Below are positions 13,001-22,836 of a stretch of 64,000 nt of DNA, piece after piece. The translations under genes and the position numbers were made by a program. The first letter of the stretch is position 1; each line of letters starts with the position of its first letter. The notes beneath the pieces are model-generated. The model ran no database searches, was not told the origin of the DNA, and worked only from the letters and a program-made list of their open reading frames with translations. The stretch comes from Lytechinus pictus (taxonomy: Eukaryota; Echinodermata; Echinoidea; Temnopleuroida; Toxopneustidae), in NCBI RefSeq assembly GCF_037042905.1, contig NC_087262.1:21929501-21993500 (forward strand). Direction: 5' to 3'.

Positions 13001-16000
13001 TATTTTAGACACCAAAATCATATCTCACAGGCGGATATAAAATGAGCTATGCCACTTTTAATTATAAGCAGCCATTTTAGAATCATTTTTAAAGCCATAT
13101 TGGATATTTGGTCATACCAGACCACTGAATTTCCTTAAAACTTGTCCTAATGTAATATTTTGACCCTTGAAACCAGTGGTATAGACACCAAATCGCATCT
13201 CCAAGGCCGATATGAAATAAACTATGTCCGCTTTAAGTAACAGCAGTCAATTTAGAATCAATTTTTGGAAGCCAACATAGATTTTTTGAAATACCAGGCC
13301 ACTGACTGTCCTTGTAACTTGCCCTAATGTATTAATTGACACTTGAAACCAGTGGCTTAGACACCATAATAATCTCCCAGGCCGATATGAAATGAGCTAT
13401 GTCCGCTTTGAGTATCAGCAGCCTATTTTAAATATCAATTTTTGGAAGCCGAAGCCATCTTCGATTTTTGGACATACCAGACCCTGTAGTAACTTATCCT
13501 AATATATTATTTGACCCTTGAAACCAGTGGTTTAGACATCAAAATCATATCTCCCGGGCCAAAATGAAATGAACTATGTCCGCTTTAAGTTTTAGCAGCC
13601 ATTTCAGAAATAATTTTTTTGAATCCATCGCGGACATTTGCACATACCAGACCACTGACTTTCCTTGTAACATGCCCAAATGTATTATTTGACCCATTTA
13701 ACCATGGTATAGACACAAAAATCATATTTCTGGATATTAAGCAAACAATTTTAGACTCCATTTTTGGAAGCCATCTTGGATTTTTTAACACACTGGACCA
13801 CTGACTGTCCTTGTCATTCTTATTTGACCATTGAAAACATGGTCTAGACACTAAAATCATTATGTCCCAGGTGGATATGAATTAAGTATGTCCATTTTAA
13901 TTATCAACAGCCATTTGAAGCTCCATTTTTGGAAGCCATCTTGGATTTTTGGACACCAACTTGGATTCTTGGACCCACCAGACCACTGGCTGTCCTTGTT
14001 ACTTGTTCCAATGTACTTCACCCTTAAAACCATTGAATAAAAACCAAATTAAAGCCACTTAGATGAATTGTGGATTTTCAGCCTACGGCAGCCATTTTGG
14101 GCGCCATTTTGGATTTGCCAGGTACAGTGGAGGGCTTATAATTCACTCTAGCCTGTATCAACAATTTTTTACCCCCTAGACCATGGAATATGTCGAAATA
14201 GGATTCTATGGTGGATAATGAGTCAGTTGTATCAATTTTCAGTGAATGGCGGCCATCTTGGACGCCATCTTAAAAATAACCACTTTCCCGTATGCGGATT
14301 TTGGTAGATTTTAAGTATGTTATTCCGGAGGTCAAATAGTACAAAAAGCTGTTGAAAATCATTTGTTGCAATTTGTTCCGGGTAAGGGTATTTTTAGTTG
14401 TATATTGACCCGTCTAATAGCATTGTTAGGCCGATGAAGACATAATGATGATTAAATGCCTAACCGTGACATGCACTTCTTATTTAATGTATGTACATGC
14501 GGGGGCTTTTTGACAATTCATTGCATGGGGGTTTAAGACTGGCCATATTTTACCTAGAGCTGTCATTTTTACCTCTCCCATTATAACCCCTGCCATTTTA
14601 ACTCTGCCAGTATTACCTCTGCCATTATTACCTCTGCCATTTTTACCTCTGCCATTTTTACCTCTGCCATTATTACCTCTGCCATTTTTACCTCTGCCAT
14701 TTTTACCTCTGCCATTTTTACTTCTGCCATTTTCACCTCTGCCATTTTTACCTCTGCCTTTTTTACCTCTGCCAATATTTCCTCTGCCATTATTACCTCT
14801 GCCATTTTTTTCCTCTGCCATTTTTACCTCCGCCATTTTTACCTCCGCCATTTTTACCTCTGCCATTTTTACCTCTGTCATTTTTACCTCTGCCATTATT
14901 ACCTCTGCTTTTTTTACCTCTGCCATTTTTACACCAAGCCGAATTATATGACGTCATCTTATTATGAACGGAGGTGTGATTATATGCCTTTATGATTAGA
15001 AAAATGTAATTGATTATTGTCTTCCTTGACTACAAATTCGAATAATCTGCATAAAATAAAATACCTGAAAAATTTGTAATATATATATGGACCTTGCCTC
15101 CATTGGCAGAATCCTTATAGGCCACATAGTTTGCGATTTTTTTATCTGGCTATTTCTGCGCCAAATGTGCTACAAACAAAATAATGTTGACGAAAAGTAT
15201 CGTCTAACTCGAGCCTGTAGTTTTCACCAATTAGAGCAGGAATGACTTCCAATTTCATTTTTCTGTGTAGATAGTTTTTAAAACTTTGAATTAATAACTT
15301 TGCAAGGAATATGGTCGGACTTTTCTGAGTAAAAGCGGTTAAAATCACGACTTTGTTCGTTTGAGACTAGATTTCAGCCTGATTGCAAACGCGATAGATC
15401 CCATTTTTAGGCTCGCGAATTTGTGTTATTAAAGTAACGAACTATAAGCAGTGAAAATGCACCACAGTATTTAAATTTGGTTGTTTTTTCTTCCAATTTG
15501 CACTCTAAATTCCAAGGATTTGAAATAAATCAAGATCGGCTGTCAATATTGACCAGCCGAATTTTGAATTTATTTTAAATCTTAAGGATTAACTTTTAAA
15601 TCTCAAAAGATTTAGATTCAAATCTTTTAGATTTATATTTAAATCAACAAGGTTTCAATCTAAATCTAATATTCGGCTGGTCACTATGCACAGCCGATGT
15701 GGATTTATTTCATAAACCCTTCGAATTTAGAGTGTGGTATTTAAAGGATTTCAAGAAATGATATATCATAGTTGAAAGCCTTTTTCAATATACTAGCAAA
15801 ATAAACGAAGTGTATAGCTAGGAATATAATTTACATTGCGGAAATCATATATTGTTATAGTTATCCTTCTTATAGGCCTAAAAAAATATTAATTTTGAAG
15901 TTCCAATCTCTAAACATATAATCATATTCCAATTTCACACATCGAGTCCAAGCAATCCATTTTCCCAGTTCTTATATCGAACTCCATTAAGCGTATAGAA

Positions 16001-17157
16001 AGAATGTATATCGTTGAGACAGCGAATTAGCTGGCGTCATCAAACTAACTCACAGTTTTGAGTTAGTCCCTGTTCTCGTATGATTTTCTTTGGTCAGCAA
16101 ATCGTTGTCCGCTGCTAGTGATCTAAAGCTTCCATTCCTTTCTTCTTTAGATATGAACATACCGCTCTACGATCTTTGTTGATCTTTGTTTGCAATCTCA
16201 TTACGCATGCAGGAAAGACATTGCAAGACAGCAGACAGCAGCTAACCGCCCTCTTCGTAACCTGCCTAAGAAAAACAAAGACACCGGAAGTGATGCCAAC
16301 CCTGTGTCATCTTTTTTGAAGGAGAGTGCTGCAGCTAGACCAGCCGTAAAGAAATCCAGTTCTGGAACAATGGGAGCCTCAGTGAAGTTGACAGGGGATT
16401 CGGCGCGCCCTGGGACGGGAAGAGTCCCGGAAAAGAAGGTGGCAGCGGTTTCTAGCAGTCAGCAGAATTCCACAGGTGGTGATTCAGATATAGCTTAAAA
16501 CAGGAAGAACCATGCTACCATGGTGATATAGATGTAAAATATTCCCTGGACTCTGTAATATGAACATGATCTATAACAGACTGAAATCCCCTCAAGATTG
16601 TTATCAGCAAATCAAATTAATGACTCGATTTTAGTAGCTTATAACAATAGCTTATAACTCGTCATTGAAAGCTTCATGGAACGGGACATCTGTCTCAATA
16701 TCAAGTCAAAATTGTTTTTCAATGGGTTATCTTCATTATCGAAAGTAAAATCTAAAATATCATTTTGATTGAATATGTAAAGCAGAGTAAATGGGATGTA
16801 TGACAACAAAATGCGCTGTTATTCTAATTATAACAATTAATTAATTCATTTCTAATTCAATTCTAATTAATTCATTTCATATTTGAATGTCTTTCAGACT
16901 TTCATGCATAATATTATGACTCCATTATATCTCATTCTGCTATCTTTTCAGGCGAGTTACACCACCTAAAAAATGAACTTCAACGTAAAGACAAAGAGCT
17001 TGAAATCCTTAGGTCACGTGTTCAAACACTGGAACACCTGGTCAAGAAGAAGATCTACTTCGCTTGTGGTCATGACGTCATTAAAAGCATTGCTGATTTG
17101 ATCCCGGAATGCCCTAATTGTAGCGAGCCGATTTCCTCAGTCGTAGACCTGAAATAA
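838..17157 (+). CDS. Gene 1: MIB-family-like protein, 3' part (ankyrin repeats, coiled coil, degenerate RING)
   Basis: Seven exons: 838-1038, 1511-1665, 4345-4471, 6648-6869, 7338-7519, 16213-16475, 16952-17157. All are bounded by AG/GT, and their phases join without a break (1356 nt, 451 visible residues plus stop). The 5' end lies left of the window. The order seen is ankyrin-type repeats, a Ser/Lys-rich linker, a leucine-rich coiled coil and a C-terminal half RING. In mind bomb E3 ligases the ankyrin block is followed by RING fingers, and the next gene on the same strand begins with MIB/HERC2 and ZZ domains, so a tandem MIB-like pair is the simplest reading. Oddities are weak ankyrin consensus, an 8.7-kb intron before the linker and loss of RING zinc ligands. 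It could instead be an unrelated ankyrin-RING protein. The gene structure is well supported; the family name is inference. Confidence 0.75.
1511..1665 (+). CDS. Gene 1 exon: degenerate ankyrin repeat
   Basis: The acceptor is tttgcaaaag and the donor CA/gtaggt; 155 nt, entering in phase 0 and leaving in phase 2. It encodes NNVTPALLTIQSGSRTIVDL and then a short repeat ending GVSVMHGAAAEDN. Ankyrin-like features are the NxxTPxLxxIQSG and VSVMHGAAA segments, but the consensus is weak. If unspliced, the frame stops at once (TAG over the donor). Confidence 0.7.
2010..2760. repeat. Clusters of GTGTACACCCC-type palindromes
   Basis: Two clusters (about 2012-2200 and 2550-2740) of short inverted motifs such as ggggtgtac/gtacacccc, including a hairpin around 2636-2672. 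They look like the two arms of one decayed palindromic transposon inside the gene 1 intron. Confidence 0.55.
2430..2492 (+). repeat. tRNA-like (A/B box) relic
   Basis: tggtataggggg resembles an A box, and agttcgaatcccacc about 40 bp later a B box. This fits a degraded tRNA-derived SINE head; no complete cloverleaf could be drawn. Confidence 0.35.
3135..3480 (+). repeat. GC-rich dispersed element, copy 1
   Basis: Shares gatccaacgagttca and a later stretch around agcaggcgctgctagaatc with 56258-56856 in the same orientation. It is strikingly GC- and CpG-rich against an AT-rich background. Confidence 0.65.
3605..3738. mobile_element. Palindromic MITE with ggggcgaagcccc centre
   Basis: Arms gtatagtggaattattt and aataatgcccactatg are inverted copies around the hairpin cgaggggcgaagccccg. 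Confidence 0.65.
3831..3973. mobile_element. MITE with GGCCCGTTGCA ends
   Basis: Inverted ends ggcccgttgcacaaagagtt and aactctttctgcaacgggcc, flanked by acagg and ccagg, a near 5-bp duplication. Same family style as 57951-58131 and 60943-61972. Confidence 0.75.
4345..4471 (+). CDS. Gene 1 exon: ankyrin repeat
   Basis: Acceptor gtttcag, donor AAG/gtataa, 127 nt: one base completes the split codon, then 42 codons. It encodes a loop and helix pair, DDTDKTPLSSAAIKGCQNAA followed by ELLIKK. This is a standard ankyrin frame, D--G-TPLH-AA--G---, with Ser in place of His. The phase matches the preceding and following exons. Confidence 0.85.
4472..5340. other. Gene 1 intron without recognised content
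   Basis: AT-rich. Two stretches (about 4505-4570 and 4860-4940) share a weak ...gccactttcac/gccatgtcattttcac motif suggesting old repeat copies. No exon seen. Confidence 0.4.
5350..6300 (-). mobile_element. CR1/jockey-type LINE 3' end (reverse transcriptase C-terminus)
   Basis: On the minus strand 6288 to about 5690 encodes the thumb-side end of a non-LTR reverse transcriptase: LLYNSLVLPRFDYCSAVWSN, then KLQKIQKRAARII, FTSLKWMTLDKRF and IYKCVHNLAPSYLQ. A frameshift near 5850-5890 moves the last part to another frame. The 3' UTR ends in an (aaata)n tail at about 5350-5385, marking a 5'-truncated dead copy in the gene 1 intron. Confidence 0.85.
6648..6869 (+). CDS. Gene 1 exon: ankyrin repeats with acidic insert
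   Basis: Acceptor cactgacag, donor GAG/gtacat, exactly 74 codons. It holds a good ankyrin unit (NPLGVAIAHGNLHLVEVLVK, then HGTNLTLPNFRGNTTLQIAL) followed by a Gln/Asp/Glu-rich stretch ending EEPYMAE. MIB proteins have a similar non-repeat insert in the last ankyrin repeats (family knowledge, inferred here). Confidence 0.9.
7338..7519 (+). CDS. Gene 1 exon: last ankyrin repeat and cap
   Basis: Acceptor ggtttcag, donor AGAGG/gtagct, 182 nt, leaving in phase 2. It encodes LLAFLVSHGSDLNATNSAG and then DLEQDPILQPLLDIQAQRG. The second segment resembles the C-terminal cap after the MIB ankyrin block, where an aspartate-rich helix ends the array. Reading through the donor would give a stop after two codons. 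Confidence 0.85.
7520..8305. other. Start of the 8.7-kb gene 1 intron
   Basis: Very AT-rich with an (AT)n run near 7675-7690. No exon or element with clear ends seen. Confidence 0.4.
8310..8585 (+). repeat. 15-bp minisatellite with unique flank, copy 1
   Basis: About 13 copies of GGTAAAAATGGCAGA (8319-8514), then a unique flank (tatggccagtcttaaaccc to cgcatgt). The same array plus flank occurs inverted at 14495-14935. Confidence 0.9.
8655..8990 (+). mobile_element. CR1/L2-type LINE 3' end
   Basis: A short frame at 8656-8911 encodes the end of a reverse transcriptase ORF: HGIAPAYLQELV, LRSGSQNLL, AFQKAAPALWNSLPPTLR, then a stop. It is followed by a short 3' UTR and a (tta)n tail at 8965-8985. 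It is 5'-truncated and non-functional. Confidence 0.85.
9917..14414. mobile_element. 4.5-kb fold-back DNA element with inverted 172-bp arrays
   Basis: Ends GACGGGTCAATATA at 9917 and its complement ending 14414, both flanked by TA. The inverted similarity extends over 400 bp (for example aagatggcgtccaagatggc near 10052 against gccatcttggacgccatctt near 14252). Each arm continues as a tandem array with a period of about 172-178 bp built on aaccatgg...gacaagttacaaggacagtc...ccaagatgg, in opposite orientation in the two arms. No transposase frame, so non-autonomous. The TA flank suggests a Tc1/mariner-type mobiliser, but ATA (3 bp) is also possible. Confidence 0.85.
11195..12412. mobile_element. 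Nested element with GGTCA-rich 163-bp tandem repeat
   Basis: Starts tctcgcctgcatagcagagc, a hairpin, and ends near atgcaggcgagactgccag, giving inverted TCTCGCCTGCAT ends. A CGG-rich run (11240-11280) follows the left end. Inside are five tandem units with caggtcac at about 11409, 11601, 11764, 11927 and 12090 (spacing 192 then 163). The first three contain AGGTCAAAGGTCA. It sits between the two arms of the fold-back element, so it inserted into that element or serves as its spacer. Confidence 0.8.
14495..14935 (-). repeat. 15-bp minisatellite with unique flank, copy 2 (inverted)
   Basis: About 25 copies of the complement of GGTAAAAATGGCAGA at 14563-14935, preceded by the inverted unique flank 14495-14562. 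It begins only about 80 bp beyond the fold-back element. Confidence 0.9.
15498..15736. mobile_element. MITE, CACTCTAAATTC family, copy 1
   Basis: Inverted ends cactctaaattccaaggatt and the complement closing at gaatttagagtg, with inner arms gatcggctg/cagccgat. The interior consists of aaatctaaat-type dyads. Confidence 0.8.
16213..16475 (+). CDS. Gene 1 exon: low-complexity basic linker
   Basis: The acceptor is acgcatgcag; the donor CCACAG/gtggtg was chosen because it leaves the one base needed to open the next exon. 263 nt. The protein is Lys/Ser/Ala/Gly-rich (for example KKNKDTGSDANPVSS and KESAAARPAVKKSSSG) with no recognised domain, probably a disordered linker between ankyrin repeats and RING. 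Downstream of the donor the frame closes after a few codons. The exon follows an 8.7-kb transposon-filled intron. Confidence 0.75.
16952..17157 (+). CDS. Gene 1 terminal exon: coiled coil plus half RING, stop TAA
   Basis: Acceptor atcttttcag, 206 nt to a TAA at 17155-17157. Residues run as a charged leucine-rich helix (ELHHLKNELQRKDKELEILR and onward), then YFACGHDVIKSIADLIPECP and NCSEPISSVV. In MIB RINGs the order is CPxC, then CGHxxCxxC, then CPxC. Here the first CPxC and the CxxC after CGH are absent, leaving only C, H and the final CPNC. That is about half of the eight zinc ligands, so canonical cross-brace zinc binding and E3 activity are unlikely. The coiled coil sits where the first Cys pair should be and could mediate oligomerisation. 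Confidence 0.85.
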
Positions 17158-17248
17158 TGAGGACGATAATGATGACGGGGTTGACAATGTCGAATGTGAT
17201 GGCGATGATGATTATGATGATTGTCTGGAGCTATTAGCGTAGTGTGAA

Positions 17249-17460
17249 CACTCTTAATTGCAGGGATTTGAATTAAATCCAAGTGGACTGTATTTACAAT
17301 CGAATTCTGGATTTAGATTTAAACCTGAAAAAAATAATGAATCTTGAAAGCTATGAATTCAAATTCTTTGAGATTTAAAAATCAATCTTTAGGATTAAAA
17401 CTTTAAGACTAAAACTACAGTCCTCTTGAATTTATTTTAAATCCATGCAAATTATGGTGA
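17249..17460. mobile_element. MITE, CACTCTAAATTC-like family, copy 2, just after the gene 1 stop
   Basis: Ends acactcttaattgcagggat and aaatccatgcaaattatggt, with arms ccaagtggactg/cagtcctcttg. Same design as 15498-15736. It begins 92 bp after the stop codon, so it probably lies in the 3' UTR or supplies its end. Confidence 0.65.
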
Positions 17461-19439
17461 AATAATTCGCGTTTAGATGGTATAGTGCTTCCTTTTGAAT
17501 AGACTCAGGGGGAAGGGGCGACCACCTTAATTCCCCTCATGCGATGTTACAAGAACGAAAAATAACAGGAATGAAAGGTGGGAAGGCAGAAAGAATAATA
17601 TTAGAATAGAGGTTTTGTTACTTTATAATCCTCAAAATTGAAAAGAAAAACACTTTAAAAGCCAGGCAAAAGCTTTGGAAAAACGTCAATGTGAATTATA
17701 ATTGAGTGTCATCTAATATGCTTATCTTAAAGAAGTGTAGTATCCAATTAATCTCTTTTAAACTGCTAATCAGATCTTAAATGTCTAGCGCCGTCCCACC
17801 GCGATGGTTTTTTTTTCTTTTAAAAAAGGCTTTTGAAACAATTTTATCTTATACAAATTTAATGATTGCATGGATATCAGAAATCTACGAACAAAAATAC
17901 ATACAGTATTCGAAAATTGTCAGCTCACCTAATTCTCTAAAATATTTTTATATCGAAAAGAAAAGAAACACGTGAATATATTTTATTTTATCACGTTCTA
18001 GATCAAAATTGAATTTTAATTGAAATATGTTCATGTATAATTTTGTGGAACATTTTCATTCCATATCCTCCACTTCATAATTGTTTTAGGGCATAAAATT
18101 CTTGCAATTTAGTAATTTCATTGAATAGTGGCGCGTTTAAGTATTTCCCAATGGTAAAGACACAAAAACTTGTTTCTTGAAAATTTCCCTGTATAAACTA
18201 CTAAAATTATTCTCATTTTTCTCGCTCACACTTTCATGACAGAACATTAAAATCCAAAACAAAGTGTGCTGCTTTAAGTCTTAAATAGACTTGTCACAAC
18301 AGACATCGATCAAGAAACACAGTTTGTTATCTTAACTGCCGTAACAAAAAGTGAAAGAAAATATTTTATAACTTACTCTCTTTTGATACCCTTTTCCCTT
18401 AGCTTTTTCGTGCTCCTTATTGTTTACACTTTAGATATTAATATTAATTCACATTGCTCAGACCGCATTTATATCGCTGGTTTCTCACCGTTTTCATTCA
18501 CTACAGCATCCAGTAGCTCCATTATGTAAGTTCTGCTCGGAATCTAGCTCTCAAAATAACTACAATGACTGCAATCTGATGTGATCTACCCCCCCCCCCC
18601 CCCCGTCTCTTTTAAATGCGTATTACCGGTTCGATGTACAATTACAATGAAAAAAAAAGGTCTGGTGACACGGCATAACCTTGTATAACTTCACTAAACA
18701 CGCGATACCAGTGCCCTGAGAACGTTTTCTTTAAACAGGGGATACTGGTTTAAATTTGACAAGCAAAAAGAAAACAGTTTTCACAAAAAATTATGGTCAT
18801 TTTGGTCAAGAGAAAAAAAAAAAAAAAAAAAATTTCGTTACAAAATGAAGTTTATTTTAAATCAAATTACTGCAATTTAGCAAACCCCTGCTTCCCAGGG
18901 CGATGTACTATGGCTCCGATTTATTCTTGGCATATGTAGTGTTTTAACATGTTTAACCACACTTCCCCTTCCGTATTGTGTTGCCACAGTACTGTTCTTT
19001 ACACGATACCAATATTTTAGTATTGGAAAATGTCATAAAAACTTTGAATAATGTCCGAAATAATTTCAGAATATTACCACAGGGGCCGTTATAAACGCCC
19101 CCCTCCCACTTTTTCACAAACGTGTTAATACGTAAATTACCATCTGATTGTGATGTTTGCTTGGTCAGGCCTTCCCCTTTTAAAAGCGTTCCGCCGGATG
19201 ATTAACTTCAAAAGATTGTCTTTGAATGTGGAAAAAATAAAATACATAAAATGTGCGATCTTTATTTTCTAATGCCAAATTCATTATGGTCAATGCTTAA
19301 TTCATATCTAAATGTCTAGTATCATAAATCATTAACATAATGGACCCCAAATAAACAAAGTCTTATATTTTTCTGTACATCGTGCTAAAGCCGTTCGGAT
19401 TGATTTATTAGATTGTGTTTTTAATATAAATTATGACGA
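17461..19439. other. Intergenic, no gene seen
   Basis: AT-rich, with a C-run at 18591-18604, an A-run at 18812-18831 and no exon or element with clear ends. Confidence 0.4.
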
Positions 19440-19742
19440 ATAGACCTCTGACATGAAGTTTGAAGTTTGATTTTGCTTTATTTTGTTTTAAGATTCCATG
19501 CAGCATTCGGCGCGGATATTTTCTTCAGCACAGAAGCCCCTTCAAGGCTTTGACAACGATGGTGCTGATTGTTTGAATCGACCTACATGGATATTCATTT
19601 TTGTTCACACCTTAGTAGATTATTTATTTTCGGATAAGTTTACAGATTATTTGTTTTGTATTATTTTGTACTTCTTGTTTTGAACAAAATATTGGCGAAT
19701 GCCAGTGACGTTCTAATAAATTCAATTCAATTCAATTCAGAT
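19440..19742 (+). mobile_element. LINE-like 3' tail
   Basis: Ends in aataaattcaattcaattc (pentanucleotide tail), typical of a non-LTR element 3' end. No reverse transcriptase frame is left. Confidence 0.5.
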
Positions 19743-20199
19743 TATGTTCCAGCCCCCTTCTCTTTTCAGTGACCATAATGTAGGCCCTATACGAAAACTT
19801 GAAAATCATTATCAAACTGTTATCTCATCTCTCGAGAAAATATTATGTTGGTTAACTTAACATGAATAATGAAACAGCCAATATTGTTGGTAAAAAGAAA
19901 ATTGCATGTCAGACGAATATATACTATATAATTTATGATAAAAAATCTCTGATTTGATCATTATGTTAACCAACGTGTGAGCGGGCCCGGTATGTAATTG
20001 GTTAAAACATTTCTGAGAGTGCATGTTGAGCCCCTTCCTCGGCCCTGCACTGGTTACTAAGAAGCTACATAAGCTTGCATTTATGATTTTCTTAATATTT
20101 TTAGATTAAGTGGACGCTACTCTTATCAGTCCTGTTATAGAAAGTGTATACAAACATTAAATTGTCTAAGCTATAAGCCTACGTGCATGTTTTCTTGCT

Positions 20200-20252
20200 T
20201 GATTGGATTGGTTGATGGATGATTGATTGATTGATGGATTGATTGATGGAAC
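20200..20252. repeat. (GATT/GATG)n tetranucleotide repeat
   Basis: Tandem gatt and gatg units. No coding content. Confidence 0.85.
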
Positions 20253-20660
20253 TTTCTAGAAATTTTATGCGATATGTTATATCTAGCCCCCTCAATTTTT
20301 TTGGCTCATGCCACTGCATCATTGGTAGGAACTTCTCATTTTTGTATACAAATGAAGGAAAAAAACATGTCTGAATAATCCTACGTGCCTTAAGTTTCAT
20401 TAGTCATGTGAGTGGGATAGGTATGTCATTTTTTTTCATTTGTTTTAACAGTGCCATTTTCGAAAGAACAGATGGCCTTTTTTCCATGTGCATGACCCTC
20501 CAATCCACTTTCAACTTCGCTCCGCCGTCCCTGCATATATGATATAGAAGTGCGCTCAAAATAGAAATTACATTTTGTGAAAATCCTATAAACATTAATT
20601 GAGCTGGAATCCTTAAATACCCCCCTTTTTGATATTGATTGATGATCTTCCCCCTTTTGT

Positions 20661-21973
20661 CAGTGGCGTAACTGACAGGGGGGCAAGCTGCCCCCCTGGT
20701 GAATTTCACCGGGAAAATTGAAGAAAAACGGAAAAAAGAAAAAAAGGAGGGAGAAAGAAAGCGGAAGGAAAGGGAAAAGGAAAGGGAAAGGGAAAAGTGA
20801 AAAGAAAACGAAGAATTTTTTTTTTTAATTGTAAAGGAAGGAAAGCAGGAAAATGTACGAAAGAAGAACATTTGAGAAAGAACAAAATATTCCAAAATAG
20901 ACCTATGTAATCATGGTAATGCAATAGCATGATGGAAAATAAATCAAAAGATGACAAAATGGCAAACAATAGAGGGAAGCGAAGGTAGAATGTATTTAAT
21001 CAAAAGCTTAATTGGTAAACAAAGAAAGGGACAAGAAAAAAAAATAATAACACGACCGGGCTGCCGATGATTGAAATTAAAGAGCGGGAAGAAAGATGGA
21101 CTGCATATACAACATTGTGCTATAAGTTTGCTAAATTTTATGCAAAAAGCTACCGGGGCTTTGCCCCAGACCCCACGCAGTAGGGGCTCTTCATTTATCA
21201 CCTTCAAATGGCTCTTTAACGCCCCCTTTCAATCACGTTCAGTCACTGGCATACAGGCGGGGCGGGGGGGTCTTGGTTCTACACCCAAGAGGAAATATAA
21301 GAAATTATAGGAGACATCGTGTAATGAAATGAATTAAAACAATGAATCGTTATATTTGCTGAATATAATGGAAAAATCTATCACATAATTAGAATTTAAT
21401 TTCAATAAGCAATTTTTTTTCCAGCTCGCTCTGCACGCTGGCGACTTTTTACAAATTTTTCCCACATTGCTATGTTGCGTATGAAATGGTTGGGCCATGG
21501 CCCCATAAAGTTCTACAAACAAGAACAACAAAAAAAGGAGGAAAGAAAAGCAAAGGAAAAATGTAGGATATAATTTTATTTCCTGAATATAATGTTATTA
21601 CTCTTTATGGAATTACTCTTCACGCTACTGCCGCAAAGAATCCTGTCCACAGTGGCGTGCAGACCACAACAAAGGGAATCTAAAGAGAGAAGAGTGAAAT
21701 GTATTTTTCTCTGGATATCATGTCAAAATCTATCACAAAATTGGATTTTAATTTTGAATTAAAAAGGTCAAAATTTTTGCTCGGCTCGCTTCGCTCGCTC
21801 GCAACTTTGTTTAAATGATAAATTCTGCCCGAGACGCAATAAATATCTGGCCTCAAAATAGTCGCCTCATTATATTATACCATTACGCCTGTTCATACCA
21901 TGATATGACCGGGAAATTTTTGGCTCTTGCCTACCCCCCCCCCCCCTGGCCACCGACCCCTGTTACGCCGCTG
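20661..21973. mobile_element. Non-autonomous hAT-like element, 1.3 kb, exact 8-bp target duplication
   Basis: Left end CAGTGGCGTAACTGACAGG, right end CCCCTGTTACGCCGCTG. The 8 bp ccttttgt lie immediately outside on both sides (20653-20660 and 21974-21981). 8-bp duplications and CAGTGG/CAGGGG ends are hallmarks of the hAT superfamily. The interior is purine-rich (20705-20900) with gctcgcttcgctcgctcgc-type motifs. No transposase is encoded. Confidence 0.92.
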
Positions 21974-22231
21974 CCTTTTGTGTGTGCGGGTGCATGTGTG
22001 AGATGTGTCTAGTGTGGCGCGAGTGTGAATCCTGGTGTGAATGTTGATGATTTTTTTCTTTTCAACTTCCCCTTCTCATGTATCAAAATGATTTGCAGGT
22101 TCTTTTCTTTCTGTATCCTATTTCGCGAAAAATTAAACGTTCATATGCAGATTTGTATAGGCCCTATTATGTTTGTTTACGTATGCATGGTATGTGCATG
22201 TGTGTGTGGGTGTTAAGAAGGGTGTGTGTAT

Positions 22232-22305
22232 GTGCCGTGGCCGAGTGGTCTAAGGCGCCTGGCTATACATGGAAAGTCCGGGGTTCGATCCCCGGCTACG
22301 ACACC
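22232..22305 (+). tRNA. tRNA-like sequence, copy 1 (probably pseudogene)
   Basis: D-arm ggccgagtggtctaaggc and T-arm with ggttcgatcc are clear. The acceptor stem has one mismatch (gtgccgt against acgacac). There is no 5-bp anticodon stem and no class II variable arm although the D-arm looks Leu/Ser-like. Internal pol III boxes are intact, so transcription is possible. Confidence 0.5.
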
Positions 22306-22401
22306 TATGCTCTTTTATCCTGCTTTCAAATGAAAGGAAATGCTTTACGCATTATTTGTAACTAGGTGTGCACTTGTTTTGAAAAAAAAATGTGTGGTTG
22401 A

Positions 22402-22476
22402 GGTGCCGTGGCCGAGTGGTCTAAGGCGCCTGGCTATACATGGAAAGTCCGGGGTTCGATCCCCGGCCGCGGCACC
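22402..22476 (+). tRNA. tRNA-like sequence, copy 2 (probably pseudogene)
   Basis: Lies 171 bp after copy 1 with duplicated flanks (ctcttttatcctgctttcaa in both). The outer stem is perfect and unusually long: ggtgccgtgg pairs with ccgcggcacc over 10 bp with one G-T pair. The anticodon arm is as defective as in copy 1, so amino-acid identity cannot be assigned. Confidence 0.5.
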
Positions 22477-22836
22477 TATGCCCGTGAGCAAGGCTTTTAA
22501 TCTACAATGCTCTTTTATCCTGCTTTCAAATAAATCGAAATGCTATATGCAATATTGGTAACAAGGTGTGCACTTGTTTAAAAAAAAATGTGTGGGATGT
22601 GTCTAGTGTGGTGCGAGTGTGAATCCTGGTGTGAATGGTGATGATTTTTTTTTCTTTTTGCTGGTTCTTTTCAATTACCCCTCTCTTGTATCACTTGTGT
22701 GTATAATTATGTAAAGTTATATTGAAGCTTGATGTAAAATGGGATGCAATGATAATACATGTATGTTGATTTCTGTTTTCCTGCAAATCATTCAGTCATT
22801 CAATATTAGTTATTAAAATACATAGAGGGTTGGGGG

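Noticed and set aside
20404-21207. Minus-strand frames of 87-163 codons
   Set aside because: Low-complexity Phe/Ser-rich translation of the purine-rich interior of a hAT-like element and its flank.
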